Assembly (NCBI GenBank): GCA_947462335.1
Contig: OX381705.1
Span: 47,134,175-47,198,174, forward strand
Direction: 5' to 3'
Source of the DNA: Harmothoe impar
Lineage: Eukaryota > Annelida > Polychaeta > Phyllodocida > Polynoidae
Length of the DNA: 64,000 bases
Position numbers and translations under genes: made by a program. Below the pieces are notes generated by a model that saw nothing but the letters and a program-made list of their open reading frames with translations, was not told where the DNA came from and did not search any database. Below, piece after piece: positions 1 to 13,700 of the stretch; positions within the stretch are counted from its first letter, which is position 1, and each line of letters begins with the position of its first letter.

Positions 1-324
1 GTTATCATTGTACCCTGTGGTGCTAGATTAACTCAATAGCCGGTTTGTGAGAGTTCTGTTTGTGAAGAGTGACACCAACTTAAACATGCTGTTCAATAGA
101 GTACGCCATAATCAATACGGAGGGTTCAATGTAATGGGCGTTTGTCTTTGGGTCGTTATCAAATGTGTAATTGTCATGGTCCGATCAATATTCTAGTTGG
201 TGGTTGAGGAAAGGGATCCAGAATGTAATCTCATGTACATTTTTATACGTTGGATTACATTCTGTATATGTTGTACATTGTCCGTGTCTACCTCTACTTC
301 TCTTGTAATGTATAAAGGCCTCTA

Positions 325-461
325 CCCAGCTAACAAAAAAACGTTATTTTATGTCAAAATAACGTTATAACATTTTATATAACGTTATGCCATAGTAAGG
401 GGCCTTAGAGAAACGTTAAATAACGTTATAAAATGTTGTATAACGTTTTTTGTTTACTGGG
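325..461. mobile_element. CCCAG...CTGGG MITE, copy 1
   Basis: A 137-bp element from CCCAGCTAACAAAAA to TTTTGTTTACTGGG, flanked by TA (323-324 and 462-463). The interior is built of AACGTTAT-like palindromic words. Further copies are at 10443, 24410 and 36672. No coding capacity. Confidence 0.75.
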
Positions 462-2747
462 TATTGCTTGTCCCGCACAACATTCAGAAAGGAATAAATT
501 TATCATCCCTTTGACTATTTCAATGGCTTGCACTTTTCCCCCTGCATTCTAACATTATGAAGAAGTGCGTTTCTATCCCCTCTAAAATTTAGATAAACTA
601 TAAAAGATATGCTTTTGCACCCTTCAATTTAGGATAATATGCTGTTATGTTAACTAGTACACGAGATTGACATTAATTGATACATTAAACCATCAAGCCA
701 ACTTGTCTCAATCAATTCTCAGTTTGCAACTAATCATGGAGTGATTTATCATCCTACTCTAGAATAGCAGTTTTTGGACGATAAATCATCAATCCTGAAC
801 TGTCATTGAAGATTGAACTTCAACTTATTAGACTCTGTAAATTAATACTAATCAGATCATTCGCATTCATAGTCCAATGTATGACTTGTTATCCTAACCC
901 TGTCCCTCTGCATGCACGTTACACAGTAGTGGGCCCACTGATTGACATGTTCATTTGTCGTTGAATTCAATACAAGTACCTCAATGACACGTTGATACTC
1001 ATAATCAGCTCCTCCATTCTCCTGTATCTATATATTCGGCAGATGACACCTAGCTCACGCGAGTGCACGGACAAACGCTTTTAGTGAATCTTAAAACGGT
1101 ATTTGACTGGGGTTTCGCCATTACTAAAGAAGGGGGAAAAGGAAAGAAAAGTAGGGGTTGGGAGCAGAGCCTCCCATCTAGATATCAAGACTTTCCGGTT
1201 GTAAGACTTCAGAAAGACTTCAGTAAGACTCACTCAGAATGTTTGTACATGTTTGTCCGTGCACTATCGTGAGCTAGGTTGGTCGAATGTATTGTTTCCC
1301 ATTATCCTAGCGGCAGGCCGTTCGTTATAAGACAGAAGTTTCCTGCCGTTCGTTATAGTGTGACGATGCACGGTGACAGATAGCTGACTGGTCTAGACAA
1401 AGTTATTATGATGCCTCAATTGTTTTTGGTAGTATACACCATTGTGCGTGCCAATCAAGGGACAATCAAAAATAACGATAGGCCACTGCGGATGCAGACG
1501 ACTTTGAGTCTCGTGGTTGTATTTTTTTGTTGGTTTTACTGGGACAATAGAAAACTCGTCAATCGACTGTATGTTGTGTTTTGATGCACTCAGATGCATT
1601 CGTGCGTTGTGGGAGAGCTGGGGACAAAAGGCAGTCTGAAAGGGAAACCGTTCTCTATTAATTTTAGAGAATATAGAAGAGACAACGACTTTCTGCATGT
1701 CGAGGGTATCTGTTGTCCTTAGTATAATGCACGAATGCATCTGGCAAAAAGGAGTGAACATTTATTTGCCCTCTCCCCTTTAGTAATGATCTTTTCTTTT
1801 TGCCTCAATAGCAGTACTTTTAAATTACTATTCCCAGGGTACCAGCTGTGCCTCTTAGCTATACGTCGTCACCAGTAGAGAGGCAAACAGATAGACAAAT
1901 AATGCTTGGGGATGTCTGCAATTGATGGATAGCACCCTTCTGGGCCTGCACGGCACCACTCATTGAAGAGAGCCTCTGTGAATTAATATACATCGCCCAA
2001 TACTGTCTAACAGGAATATAGTTACTTTATTTTCTCATTAATCATTTAGTAATGTACATACATGTGCCTTGTAAAATGGTTTATCACTCGATGCATGGTT
2101 GCACTTATAAATTTAGAGATCTATATCATATGACATACATGTATACATTAATCCTAATGAAATCTAACAGCAAAAATACCCTAGGGTGACAAGAATATGA
2201 TGGCTAGGTCCTTTTGTTGAATAAACCAGTAAATGAGCAGGATTGCCTTATGCATAATACTAGATAGCTGACCTATAGGGCATCAATTTTGGGAGCTTAG
2301 TCCCTTAAAGGCTTTAGTTTGGCATGTCTGGCACTTTTCTCTATGTCAGTGGGGACTATAGCTCCGACAAACGCTGTCTTGTCAGACTGATCTGTAACAG
2401 TGAATTTATGTGCATGAAAGTGTCAGAGATCGTGACCGATGGGTCCCCATGGACTACTCCACTCAACATAATGAGATTATAATTCTGTGTTGGGTGCTTG
2501 TCGAGGCGAAGTGAGATGAACTACAAGCTTAAGGATGATGCGCTTCACTGTTGTAGAGATTTTCCTTGGATAGCTGTGGCGAGGATAGGAAATCCAGGTA
2601 ATGTTCTACTCTATCGCGAAACTGAACTCTTAATCATATAGGTGGACTGCAAAATAAAGAGGAACTTTCATTACCACAGATATGGCAAACCCATCTGGGA
2701 ATTGATTCCTGGAATCTGTGGGTATTATATGTGGGTATGTCACTTAA
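462..2747. other. No gene recognised
   Basis: Apart from the inverted-repeat element at 1047-1279, I see only AT-rich sequence and short chance open frames. None has recognisable domains or paired splice sites. Confidence 0.5.
1047..1279. mobile_element. CACCTAGCTCACG inverted-repeat element, short copy
   Basis: Begins CACCTAGCTCACGCGAGTGC and ends in the inverted match GTCCGTGCACTATCGTGAGC plus TAGGT. The inner ACAAACG/GTTTGT words also pair. Related to 12368-13065. Confidence 0.65.
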
Positions 2748-3474
2748 CCCATTTAGGGCGGATGTCCTACATGTAAGACGTTTTTGACATATTTTAATGG
2801 ATTTTTAAGGCACCAAATTAAAGTGAAAAAGTCATAAAAATTCAAAATCATTTTTTTGAGCTTGATCTGTGGAACTTGGTCTTTGGGAGGTCCAAGGTGT
2901 CTGTGTCTATATCATTTTCCATTGAAGATAGGGCAATGGCAACTCAAAATGTATTTAATGAAGGTTTTACTATATTTAAAGCAATATTTAAGGTCAAAAT
3001 CATCATAAATATCAAATAATATCACTATTTTTGGTCAAAAATGACTTTGAATATTTTTTCATGCTGAAAATGATTGAAACAAAAGATTTGATGATTTTTG
3101 ATGCATTTCTGTGGAAAATCTTTGTTTCCATGGCAACCAAATATCCCAAATTAGCAATTTTTGTTGATTTTGGTTGCCATGGTAACAATAAACACCACTT
3201 TGGCTGTGGCCACTCAACATAAAAATTTTAATTAAATTTACGTATCATCATCATATAAAACTGGTTTCAAGTCATTACAATGCTTCAAATGTGGGATATT
3301 GCAGTTTAAAGGGAGGGGAAATTTACCCAATTTTCAGAAATCTTGATATACTTTGACAATTAATAGTTTCACTAATAATTGGACTATTTGCAAAATTCTT
3401 TCAGTTCTGGAAAGCCCAGACAATTCTCTACAAGAGAAAAATGGACAAGAAAGAGCCCCGCCCTAAGATGGGGG
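2748..3474. repeat. Dispersed repeat, CCCATTTAGGGCGG family
   Basis: Begins after TTAA with CCCATTTAGGGCGGATGTCC and ends near CCGCCCTAAGATGGG, an imperfect inverted match. It contains GGTTGCCATGGTAAC, a palindromic word. Related sequence recurs at 25965-26510 and, by the same internal word, at 31.7-32.4 kb. Confidence 0.55.
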
Positions 3475-3988
3475 AGCAATCCCAATGGCAGGTTATTTTC
3501 TTGGAGCCCCAGGTTTTGGGACTTATATGTATGATGGTTAGGCCTTTATGTTTTTAATTAAAATATCTCAATGTGTAGTTCTATCAACTACCACACCTGG
3601 CATGTCTGCTATATTCTGAGGAAAACGTATTATTCCAGAACATACACATACTACAGCTGACTACTGTCTTCCTCTCATTTACCACATCATTTGCCATAAT
3701 AAAAACATAGTTTCCTGAATGTGTACAAAGTGTTCTGGTGAATATCAGTTGCTAACAGGCAGCTTATAATATAGCTAACTATAGCTAGATTCTAAAACAA
3801 CCACCAGGAGTAGTATGTATGAATCACTGGGTGCACTATGTGGCTATGAGCAGACTACATTAAAGTTTACATACAGGCATTGATTATCAAGCAATGGTAA
3901 CACAGAGATCATCTCCTCATTATCATTACCATAACAGGCAATATTAATCTAGTTTTATACCCTGCATATCCTGAAACGCGTTGTGTAA

Positions 3989-4126
3989 GGCCCATTTTCC
4001 ATCAGCCGATTTGGACGTGCTGTCGGCCGCCCATCGGCAGGTAGAAGCACAACAATTCATTGTTAGTAAACTCTGTGTAGTGTGGTTGTCGACAACATGT
4101 CAAAATCGGCTGATGGAAAATGGGTC
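3989..4126. mobile_element. 138-bp MITE with GGCCCATTTTCCATCAGCCG ends
   Basis: Terminal inverted repeats of about 24 bp (GGCCCATTTTCCATCAGCCG against CGGCTGATGGAAAATGGGTC). No coding capacity. Confidence 0.7.
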
Positions 4127-6068
4127 TTGGTAGATATTATATTGTAGGTATATATGTATGAGAATGCTCACAGATTGAAGGTCAAGTTATGAAATGAACA
4201 CATGCCATTTATAATTATGTCGATCTATTTTGCAAGTATCTGAACTCTGATTTAAGAAAGGCAGGTTTTCAGGAACTGTCGGGCATAAGTATTATGTCCC
4301 TTATTTTCTGTCAGAAAACATGCAGTTATATGGCTTACCATGGCCCAAACATATAATAGGCATGGCAAATGACATTAAACCCTGTATGACCCCGGGGCTT
4401 CACTCTTATCTCTGACCCTCAACGATATTAGTACCACTCTAAATGAAAATACCTGAGCCCCATAAAACCAGAACAATGTGCCATGTGACCCACTCAACAA
4501 GGCATGACATGCAACTGACCAATCAGCGCACAGAATAGCCATCAGTACCTCGTTCCTGGGTCTATGGTCACATTCAAAATAGCGTGAGGAACCTGATACT
4601 CCACTATATGCAGATGCACCAGGTGTCTATAGGGTATTACCAGCTGATTACAGAGATCACGAAGGCCTTCTTTAAATGGTCACTGGTCTAATCATGTACT
4701 ATTATATACTGCATTGTAAATCCCAGAACAGAAGGATTAACCTTATGCATCAACTGGGACTCCACTTTACGAAATCGGAAACAAACAATGGCTAATTACA
4801 TTATATCTGACCCTCACAGTTTTGAAGGTATATGGGAGGGTTCAGTCAATTCTATTCTACTAACAATATATCACTTGGGATTATAGTACATTTTGATATC
4901 TTGACATTTGAAAAATAGGACACCCATTGCTATGGCCATCTGTGGTGCAAACCAAATCTTTTCAACATTTCAGAATTACCAATAATATCCCAACCAAACT
5001 TCTCAGATGTTTAGAGGAGATTATCTAAAACATAATCATTCCAAAATTAGTAGTCATAAAGGGAAAAACACAAAATAAAATAATGTCTTTTTTTCTATAT
5101 TTTGCAACACAGAAGAGAAAGTTGCCACCAATCTGTAATCAAAACCTTAGCCATATGTTCACAGGATCATTAAGATACACTTCATATTTCAAATATTAGT
5201 GATTCATTGATAAACTAATACAGTTGGGGAATCGTTAAAATATTTTCTAGTCGGTCCAGCAAGGTAACAAATGAAAAGCGCATAGCTTTTGAAAGTAGGA
5301 AAACACAGTGACAAGATGTGTAGAATGACAAAGTGTAACATTTTAAGGGTTAATAAATCTGAGGACATATACAATAGTTCAACATGTTTTTATCATGATT
5401 TTTAGATTAATTGGGCTAATTTTTGCCATCAGGTGCCGTATGGACAGACCATGGCTTATACCTTTAAGACAGACTGATTGGGCAATACCGGTAATTATGT
5501 CTTAGCCTTCGGCTTGGACTACATTACGTGAGACTAGCTCTTAATTCGATAAGAAAATCACATAGTGGTGTCTCAGCATCTCAAGACAATAATGTACTGC
5601 AATGCTTCTAAATTACTATGTACCTTCCATCATGTCATTGCTCCTTTATGAACTACAAGCTTTGCAAGTTATCTACACTACAGCATGTGGACTCATAACT
5701 GTGATTATTTGGATTAATGAAAATGTCATTATCAATACAAAGTACCTCCTAAAGCCTCGTGTTACAAGCATTGTGCCATGTCAAAGCCAATGTAACCTTA
5801 CACACAATCATGACTAGTTCTACAGCAGCCTATTAGAGGCTGTTCCCTAAATGTGCCAGGTTAATGCATCACAGGAGGGGTGAGAGCAGGAGTCGATGGC
5901 CGGTTCTGTTCCTGGAGTATTGTGGACGTATACACCGCTATTTGTACAGCATGGTGGATCTATACTTACTGCCATTGATTCAGTCAATGACAACGATTAT
6001 CCAGAAAAAAAAACCGTCTATGATATCATTTATCTACTATTAAACCATCTGTACAATGATAACATCAT
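4127..6068. other. No gene recognised
   Basis: AT-rich sequence with no repeated structure that I can support and no coding exon with family resemblance. Confidence 0.5.
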
Positions 6069-6173
6069 CATTTATGGCCACCGTCCACTGGGCTCTAATC
6101 GGCCGAAGTTATATATAAGAAATGTATGGGCTTAGTCGGCGGAAGTTCCCCAGTGGACGGTGGCCATAAATGC
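6069..6173. repeat. 105-bp hairpin element
   Basis: Perfect 24-bp inverted arms at 6069-6092 and 6150-6173 (CATTTATGGCCACCGTCCAC then TGGG) around a 57-base loop with a weaker second inverted pair, CGGCCGAAGT/CGGCGGAAGT. Probably a MITE. Confidence 0.7.
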
Positions 6174-9100
6174 ACACAGTATTGCCATTAATATGGAATG
6201 ATTATTATTCTTACTAATTATCAGGCAGAGTGGCATTGTCTACGTTTAACTATATGGATTATACTATCGGGAAGATGCATCGTCAAAAGTGAATAGGCTA
6301 CCCCATAACTCTATTAGCACAACTCCCCCGTTTTATCAGCTCAAGTATGGATCAGTGGGTGTTTTTCTAAATACTCTTTTACCTAGTTACGTAGTTCTGC
6401 ACATTGATTTCAGATATTTGTCAACTTTGTTCTTTTTGTTTTATTTTTTGTTGTTTTATTTTGGATGACTGTGTTTATTCTTTTCCATAGGCAGTATTGT
6501 TAAGTCTTGCATAGACCATTTTGGCAGTCAATGGCGAGTGTGCTCTCAAAACATAGCACCGTTACTTGAGTTCACAGTCTACAGAACTGTTTGGAGAGTG
6601 AGAGTGGCACATTGCATGTGCCCTACCCACTAATGGCTTCAACTGAGAATGGGTTCATAGACATCCTATCTAGGTCATGATTGAAGTTGGTTCCATATTT
6701 TATGTCGCCAGCAATTCATGGGCACATCAGATATCAAGAGCCTGGATGAAAAACAACATAGATCAATCTCAGAAATGAGGCATTATAATGTTTTGACAGT
6801 AGACACTCTAGGGTCAATTTGAGTAATTTGATAATAGAAAGTATCATTTACAGGCCCTAAATTAGGGCAATAATCCGTATGAAAAATAGTAAATCTTGGG
6901 GGAAATGGTAGAGGATTACATATAACCATCCCTATAACCCAGCTTTCCATCAGACTTTTGTCTCTTTTGGCGTTTATGTTATTTTGCATCCACAACTCAT
7001 TATAATGCAAATTATGCTGCTATATGCTTATCAGTCACTGAGTCGATGGCTTTAATGCTATGCGCAGCGAGGCCTTGCTGCAAAGACGTTCAACACCCAC
7101 TAAAGATGAAAGGTAGTTCCCAAGGGCAGAAGTGACCTATGGAAAAGGGCAGGTGGTAAAACATGTATCCCCAGCCATGAATACATCTTTTCACAGAGTA
7201 GGATGTAGGCCTACTGGCCAAGCAATTTTCTCCTACATGATTGTCGCTGAGGAGTTGACCGTATAGTGAATGATTGCAAGCGTTATTGCAAATCGAATAC
7301 AATGAGCCTTCGGTGACTTTTGGTTCACACCTAGCCTTGATTTGGGAACATAGTTTAATGATTAGTATGGACTGTTTTGCTGTATTGGTCCAATGAACGG
7401 CTTCAGTAAATATGTCAACTATTACGCAAGTATTAACCAAAGCGTGGAATAACTCGCCCAAACCAAATATTTTAAATTAAAATACTTGTTAATCAACATC
7501 AATCAAATCATCATTAATGTAGCCATTTAAGTGCAGAATAGTTCTTTAATTAATGCACTATGCCCTTTTGTCGCCAGAATGCTTGAATGTATCTCCGATG
7601 AGCAAAAGCTGCACAAAGCCTGCACAAGGGTCGGCATGATGCACCAATGGGGAAGTTTGAGGCACTTTGTTTTTCCTTTAGGGGTTGACAGAGATCACGT
7701 AAAACACTAACAGTTAACAGACAAAAAGAGAACACAAGAAGAGACTGGTATTGACATGTGAGTGACCTGTATCTGTGTATCAGAGGTGGTCTCAACTGCA
7801 CCAGAAAAGCTCGTAACCCTTTTTAAAAGCCACATAGTGATTAAATCATTATCTCCGTTGCATCATGATGCATGAATGCAGCCGTGGCGAGCAACTGAAC
7901 AGAGCTGCATGAATGCATCATGGGAGTGTATCAAGCCCGTCGCGTCAGCATGATGCATGAATTGAGTCCTGGCGAGTTACTCACCAGGGCTGCATATATG
8001 CATCATGTCGACCAAAGGGAAGGACGCATTAATGAACTATGCGTCCCTTAAAGGGCCAAAGAATGGAGGTTTTAGAACCTGAGCTGGCATCAGTCACCAT
8101 GCATTGAGCTCGTCATACAACGTTGCCATAAGGTCCATAAAGGTTGCTGACTTCAGGTGGTACACTGATTCACGAAGCAATTCAGTCCTTCTCAATATTC
8201 TAACTGCTTTCATAAAATATCTGGAGACTACTCTAAAGTTACTTGTATTAGGTTTCTGTGGTTAAAGTTGGCTCATTTAAACCTTAAAGGTAGCACACAG
8301 GTTGTTGGCGGTAGTTCATATCAGGTGCATTCAGATATGACCCAACCCATCAATTTGTGGCCATACGCGGATTTTAGGCCAAATCTAAAAAAAAGGTGTG
8401 CTTCAGGTTACCCAACCCTACCTAGGAAAACAAGGCTGACCCTAGACATTTTTATGTAGTTTTGAAAAGAGTGTTATTTTTTTAGGCTATTTAAGGGTCG
8501 ATCTGATAGTTCACGAGTCGAGGCGGTCATCGGCGAGTCAGCATTGAAATTTGTGAGTCAATTTCTGGGTATAATTTTCAGGCCAAAGTTTTTTTTAAAA
8601 GATCTTTATTGTTGTATGTCAACATTCACAATGACACCACCAGCTGCAGGGGTGGGTAAGGGGGTTCTTTCGGTATTGTGACGAATCGGTAATGGAGCCA
8701 CATATATGTAGGATAATTTCCAAAAATATTGACAATTTGGGGATGTCAAGAATATGATGATAAATCCATTATTTAAAATTCCCCTTAGAGCAATTGATGG
8801 GCAGTATGTTAGTGTAGCTATTTCCTTCTTTATTTGTGAAAGTTCAGACTTAAAAAAAGGGGGGGAAACAATACTTGTCTCTGTACCTTTTAACATTGTA
8901 ACCATACGATTTTAAAAGGTTCATTATAATGAGGGTATACCCAGTGCGTTTTATTCTCACACCATTAAAAATAAATGAGGTACTAAGTTCTATTGGCACA
9001 AACTGCCAGCTCCATGAAAACATCGGCTCAATTATAGATCATGGGGTGTTTTCCTAAATAATACTCTTTTACCCATTACATAGTGCTGCACATTGATTTC

Positions 9101-9374
9101 AGAGTCCATTCGTGTCAACACCTGTAGACTAGTACTGTTAGTTTTGTTCATGTTTCTCCTATTGTAAAGTCCACAACTGTGTGCATTTGTATGCAGCATT
9201 GTTGGAATATGTATCTATTTTGCCCATTAATAAAGTGTGCTATGTATTGGTACCTGAGAGTGAAGTACATACTTTAATACATGACAAATACTCGATCCTG
9301 TCAAAAATGTTTTTGTTTAAAAACATGTGTGAACCCTTGCTGTTCTATATCAAAGGGGGTGGATGGCTAAATTC
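6174..9374. other. No gene recognised; inverted GATGCATGAATGCAGC words at 7861-8008
   Basis: The stretch 7861-8008 holds four copies of ATGCATGAATGCA-like words in both orientations. They resemble units of the minisatellite at 61.4 kb. A possible but unsupported last exon is discussed in the findings (8094-8164). Confidence 0.4.
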
Positions 9375-9590
9375 GACAGGGCGACATGGCCTTTTCTTAA
9401 AATCGACATGCGACATTGGGCTTAGTGACATGAGGGAAAAAATAAGTGACATGACATAGGGTGTTTCTTAAAATGGGACATGAGAGGTTCTTAGAGGCGA
9501 CATGGGACATCAGGATTTTAAGTGACATGACATGGACGTTTCTTAAAATCGACATGCGACATGGGGACCCCCCCCCCCCCCCCCGTCTAT
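9375..9590. repeat. Degenerate GACATG-rich repeat
   Basis: Repeated phrases TTTCTTAAAATCGACATGCG and AGTGACATGACAT, ending in a long C tract. Similar phrases occur at 10155-10300 and 42786-42945, where a C tract again follows, so this is a dispersed family. Confidence 0.6.
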
Positions 9591-9676
9591 ACCCCCATAT
9601 CAGGATTGCCGTGACCATACATAAATAATTCTTACAACTAGGTCACCACACGCGGGGAGACATCTGCCGTGTGTTC

Positions 9677-9778
9677 ATTAGGCAAAAATGAGCGCGCGCC
9701 TAGGCGTACCTCCTATGGTGGAGGTATGCCAAATGGTGCGCGCCGCTCGCCAAAAGCGCGCGCCTCCCTGGCCTAATT
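9677..9778. repeat. GC-rich inverted repeat
   Basis: Outer arms TTAGGC and GCCTAA, with inner GCGCGCGCC blocks on both sides and a central palindrome ACCTCCTATGGTGGAGGT. It could fold into a cruciform. It stands out in AT-rich surroundings. Confidence 0.55.
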
Positions 9779-10442
9779 AACCCACCTCAGGACGGATACG
9801 TGCTTGCAACATCATATCATCTTAGGTACCAGGTAGGTCTAAATGTTAGTCTTTCAAGTTGTCCCATCTGATCAATCAAGAGTAGGTCAGTAGTGATTAT
9901 AACCAACAAAGTCGCTGGCCGCCTATGGCGAATTAATAAAGAGTAATTTATATCGTCTATCCCATCCATTCATGACATCTCTTGTCAACACATCGTGACC
10001 TGGTTAGCACTTGTCCCACGCGTCAAAACTGGAAGCAGATCATACGATGGGAGCACTACCAATCATATATCATATTCATAGTAATTCTTAGTGACTGTTA
10101 CCAGAGCCTCCCCGTTTTGTCCACATGCTATGGGAGTAGGTCTACACCTAAATTGGACATTCCGACATGGCCTTTTCTCAAAATCGACGTGCGACATGGG
10201 GCCTAGTGATATGTGACATGAGGCTTAAAAGGTTAGTGACATGGGACATGAGCATTATTAAGCGACAAAATTGACATGCGACATGGCTACAAAGTGTCGG
10301 CATCGGGTTTTTTTTCCCACACAAAGCTCAATTAAAGTGTACGTAACTCACAGGTATTCCTAAAAAATCGATCAATATGTCCATGACCACCATAAATTTT
10401 CTGGACACTTCGTAAGAGTTGGATGCGTATCTAGTTCGGTAT

Positions 10443-10567
10443 CCCAGTAAACAAAAAACGTTAGACAACATCTTATAACGTTATAAAACGTTTCTCTAAG
10501 GCTCCTTTAATACTATGGCCTAACGTTGTATACCGTTATAAAACGTTTTTTGACGTAAAATAACGGG
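10443..10567. mobile_element. CCCAG...CTGGG MITE, copy 2, upstream of DDO1
   Basis: Reverse orientation relative to copy 1, starting CCCAGTAAACAAAAAACGTT. The right end is degraded (ATAACGGG). It lies 322 bp before the DDO1 ATG. Confidence 0.7.
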
Positions 10568-10764
10568 TTTTCTATGAAAAAGCAGTGGCATCCATCCTCA
10601 GACACCCCAGCCCTTTGTCTTATTTCCTTGTTATATTCTGATGATCAGTAGACTATGCCACTGCTTTTATTGACATCAAACATAACTCAACATCACGGAT
10701 TAGAAAATGTGAATTGATAGCATTCTAAAATATCCCTATAATCCCCTTACAGGAGGATACCATC

Positions 10765-13700
10765 ATGAACAGCCGTGCCAAAGTCTGTGTTGTTGGTGCA
10801 GGTATTATTGGCCTTTCTACAGCAGTGTCCTTACAGAGTTCTGGCATCAATGCTGAAGTCACGATTATGGCTGACAAGTTCTCACCAGAAACCACAAGTG
10901 ATGTAGCTGCTGGTATGTGGATACCCCAAGCACTTGGAAACACACCATTATCCCTAATCAGGTGAGACATGTCTGTATGAAATACTTTATAAAACAATGC
11001 AAGTGTCATATCGTTCTTATAGATTACCTTGTATAACTATTGTGTTCCAGTACTATGTTCTCTTAACTTGCAGACGCTGGGGAGCAGTGACCCACAAACA
11101 GTTCCAGAAGCTCTTCATGAGTGAACAGTGTTCTCAGACAGGTATCACCCAGCTTGGAGGATACATGCTTTACAGGACAACAGGCAATGAACTGGTAGGA
11201 CATTTTTAATGTGATGATAACCAAGGTCAGAGGGCCCTATCTGTTTAAGTATTGTGTACTAGGTAGAGGGTGGGTAGTTTTAATTGATCACCATTTTTAT
11301 GTGTGTGCAAGGCCAAACGTAAAAGACTAAAAGGATGAAAAAATTAATTTCTAACCCACACTCTGACAACTATATAATATATTGCTTATGGTAAAGACCT
11401 GTATGGCCTGCCATGAGAATCAAGAGAATAATATGTCCACCACTGGCCTAGGATAAATGCTTGCACTACATAGTATTGTGTGTTGTGTGGTTGTCTATTA
11501 AAACATTTGTGATGCATCCTATGAATGAGAGAAATATGGCTATAACTGATAATAATATTATATTTCAGAACCCTGCCTGGAGGGATTTAGTGGGGAATTT
11601 CTCTGTTCTGACCCCTACAGAACTAGTGCAGTTCCCTGGAGTGATCAAGGGCTATTCATTTACAACATTCATATGCGAACCCACCATCTACCTCAGTCTA
11701 CTTCTAAGTCAGTATGTAGATATCTTTTTATAATTATCCTGTCTTGTGCTGGTTAGAATGATGTGAGCTGAAGCTGAAAGGTTTATACACATCCTCCAGC
11801 TCTAATGTTTCAGGTCATCATAACATTCGCTATATTCATCCTAGTTGGGTTACCATACTTGTAATTGATGGCCTACATCTGAATCTGCCTTATTGTCTTC
11901 ATACTGTTATACTGGTAAACAAGAAACTAGATTGCTGAAATTAATAAGCTTCACAGAGAAAGCTGTAGTGAAATCTCACTGTCTTTTGACAATGCTAGAA
12001 TGCTTTCGAGAATAATCAACAACTATGTTTGAGATTTGATGATGTTTGTGCTCCTTTCCTCTCATCATATACCTGAGCGATCGAGTCCATAAAGGTCTTC
12101 ACTCTCATGCTCAACAGGTTTCAGAAACACAATGGAATACTGACCAGGCGCAAACTCTCAACACTTACAGAGGTACTTTGACAATGTATAATGTATGGAT
12201 TTGCTCTGAAATTCCATAACATAAATGGCTTAAATAATATTCAAAATTGCCAACTTTTGTTTTCCATTTATCTCTTCATCTAATGGCTTGATTCAATAGA
12301 AGCTTCTGTCCATGTGGATGTCATTTCCTTTTCAACTATTCACATATTAAAGTCTAATTAGGGATGGCACCTAGCTCATGTGTTCATGAACAAACGTTTA
12401 CAGTGTGTCTTAGGCAAGTCTTACAGATGTCTTTGTCTGAGTCTTACAAATAGTTCCGCTGGAAAGTTTTGAGACACATCATAAGGCATATGTGGATACT
12501 ACAGTTGTTGTTTTTGAAACGGCATGAAGCCATGCACAACAATCTTACTCAAGTCTTAATCTTAGTCTTAAATTAGATGGAAAAAGAAAAAAATTGAAAA
12601 AGCGGGGTTTGGGGGGCGGATCCCCCCCATAACATACATGTTAACAACAGACTTTTGTCCTAGTGATAGCATCCCCTATTATTGCCCTTGTCAATCTCGG
12701 AGGAACAGCAAGGTACTCAAGTCTTAATCTTTGGCTTAAATTAGATGGAAAAAGAAAAAAAAAAAGCAAAAAATCGGGGGTTGGAGGGCAGAGCCCCCCA
12801 TAACATACACATTAACAACTGACATCTGTAAGACATCTGTAAGACAAATGTTAGACATAATAATTTATGTTAGACATCTGTAAGACATCTGTAAGACATC
12901 TGTAAGACATCTGTAAGACTGGCTTAAGAGGAGTAAATATTTGGAAGGCAAACAAAGGTACAAAGTGGTGCCATCTATATTCTGTATTAATTTTTAAGAC
13001 TTTTCGGTAAGACTGGCTTAAGACACACTGTAAATGTTTGTCCGTGCACTCACGTGAGCTAGGTGCGTCGTGCCTAATTATCTGATGATTGTATTAGTTT
13101 ATTTTGCTAATGATATCCTCTTAAGGGTGCGTCTGCTGAGCAACCTTGCTGAGCAACTCCCCCTGCCCCAATCCATAAATAACAGTAGGAATTATGCCAT
13201 AGCCTTCTATAGATTGCAGAAGAGTATGACATCATTGTGAACTGCAGTGGTACTGGAGCGCACCAACTGGCTGCAGACAAGGAGGTAGATCCTATACGAG
13301 GACAAGTTATTCAGGTAAATCTCTCATAATCTCAATACAAAATCCTCTCAACTTACTAAGCTTGACAAAGCTTGTTTAATAAATATAGTCCTGGAAATAC
13401 CTTAATGGTTATAATATGTGACACGATCTGCGAAACAGGACCTTAGTGCAGGGTGCAATATCTGTAATATGCCTGCATATCTTAACTGATTGCATGGATA
13501 TATGTGACCAGATGAGGGAAAAGACCCCTCCAGGGGGGAAATTAGTAATTAAAGTTGATGTCATAATCTTTAAAATGAGATATCATGAGCTAAAAGGTTC
13601 CTGGTACTTTTTTTGGAATCCCTTTTCAAACATTAGTTCATATCACTAACTGAAAATGGCGAATAAGCTCTAAATACATTGTATCCAATAGTGAATAATG

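Noticed and set aside
7090..7461. 123-codon minus-strand open frame
   Set aside because: No recognisable motif, no repeat relative, biased composition typical of chance frames, and no splice context.
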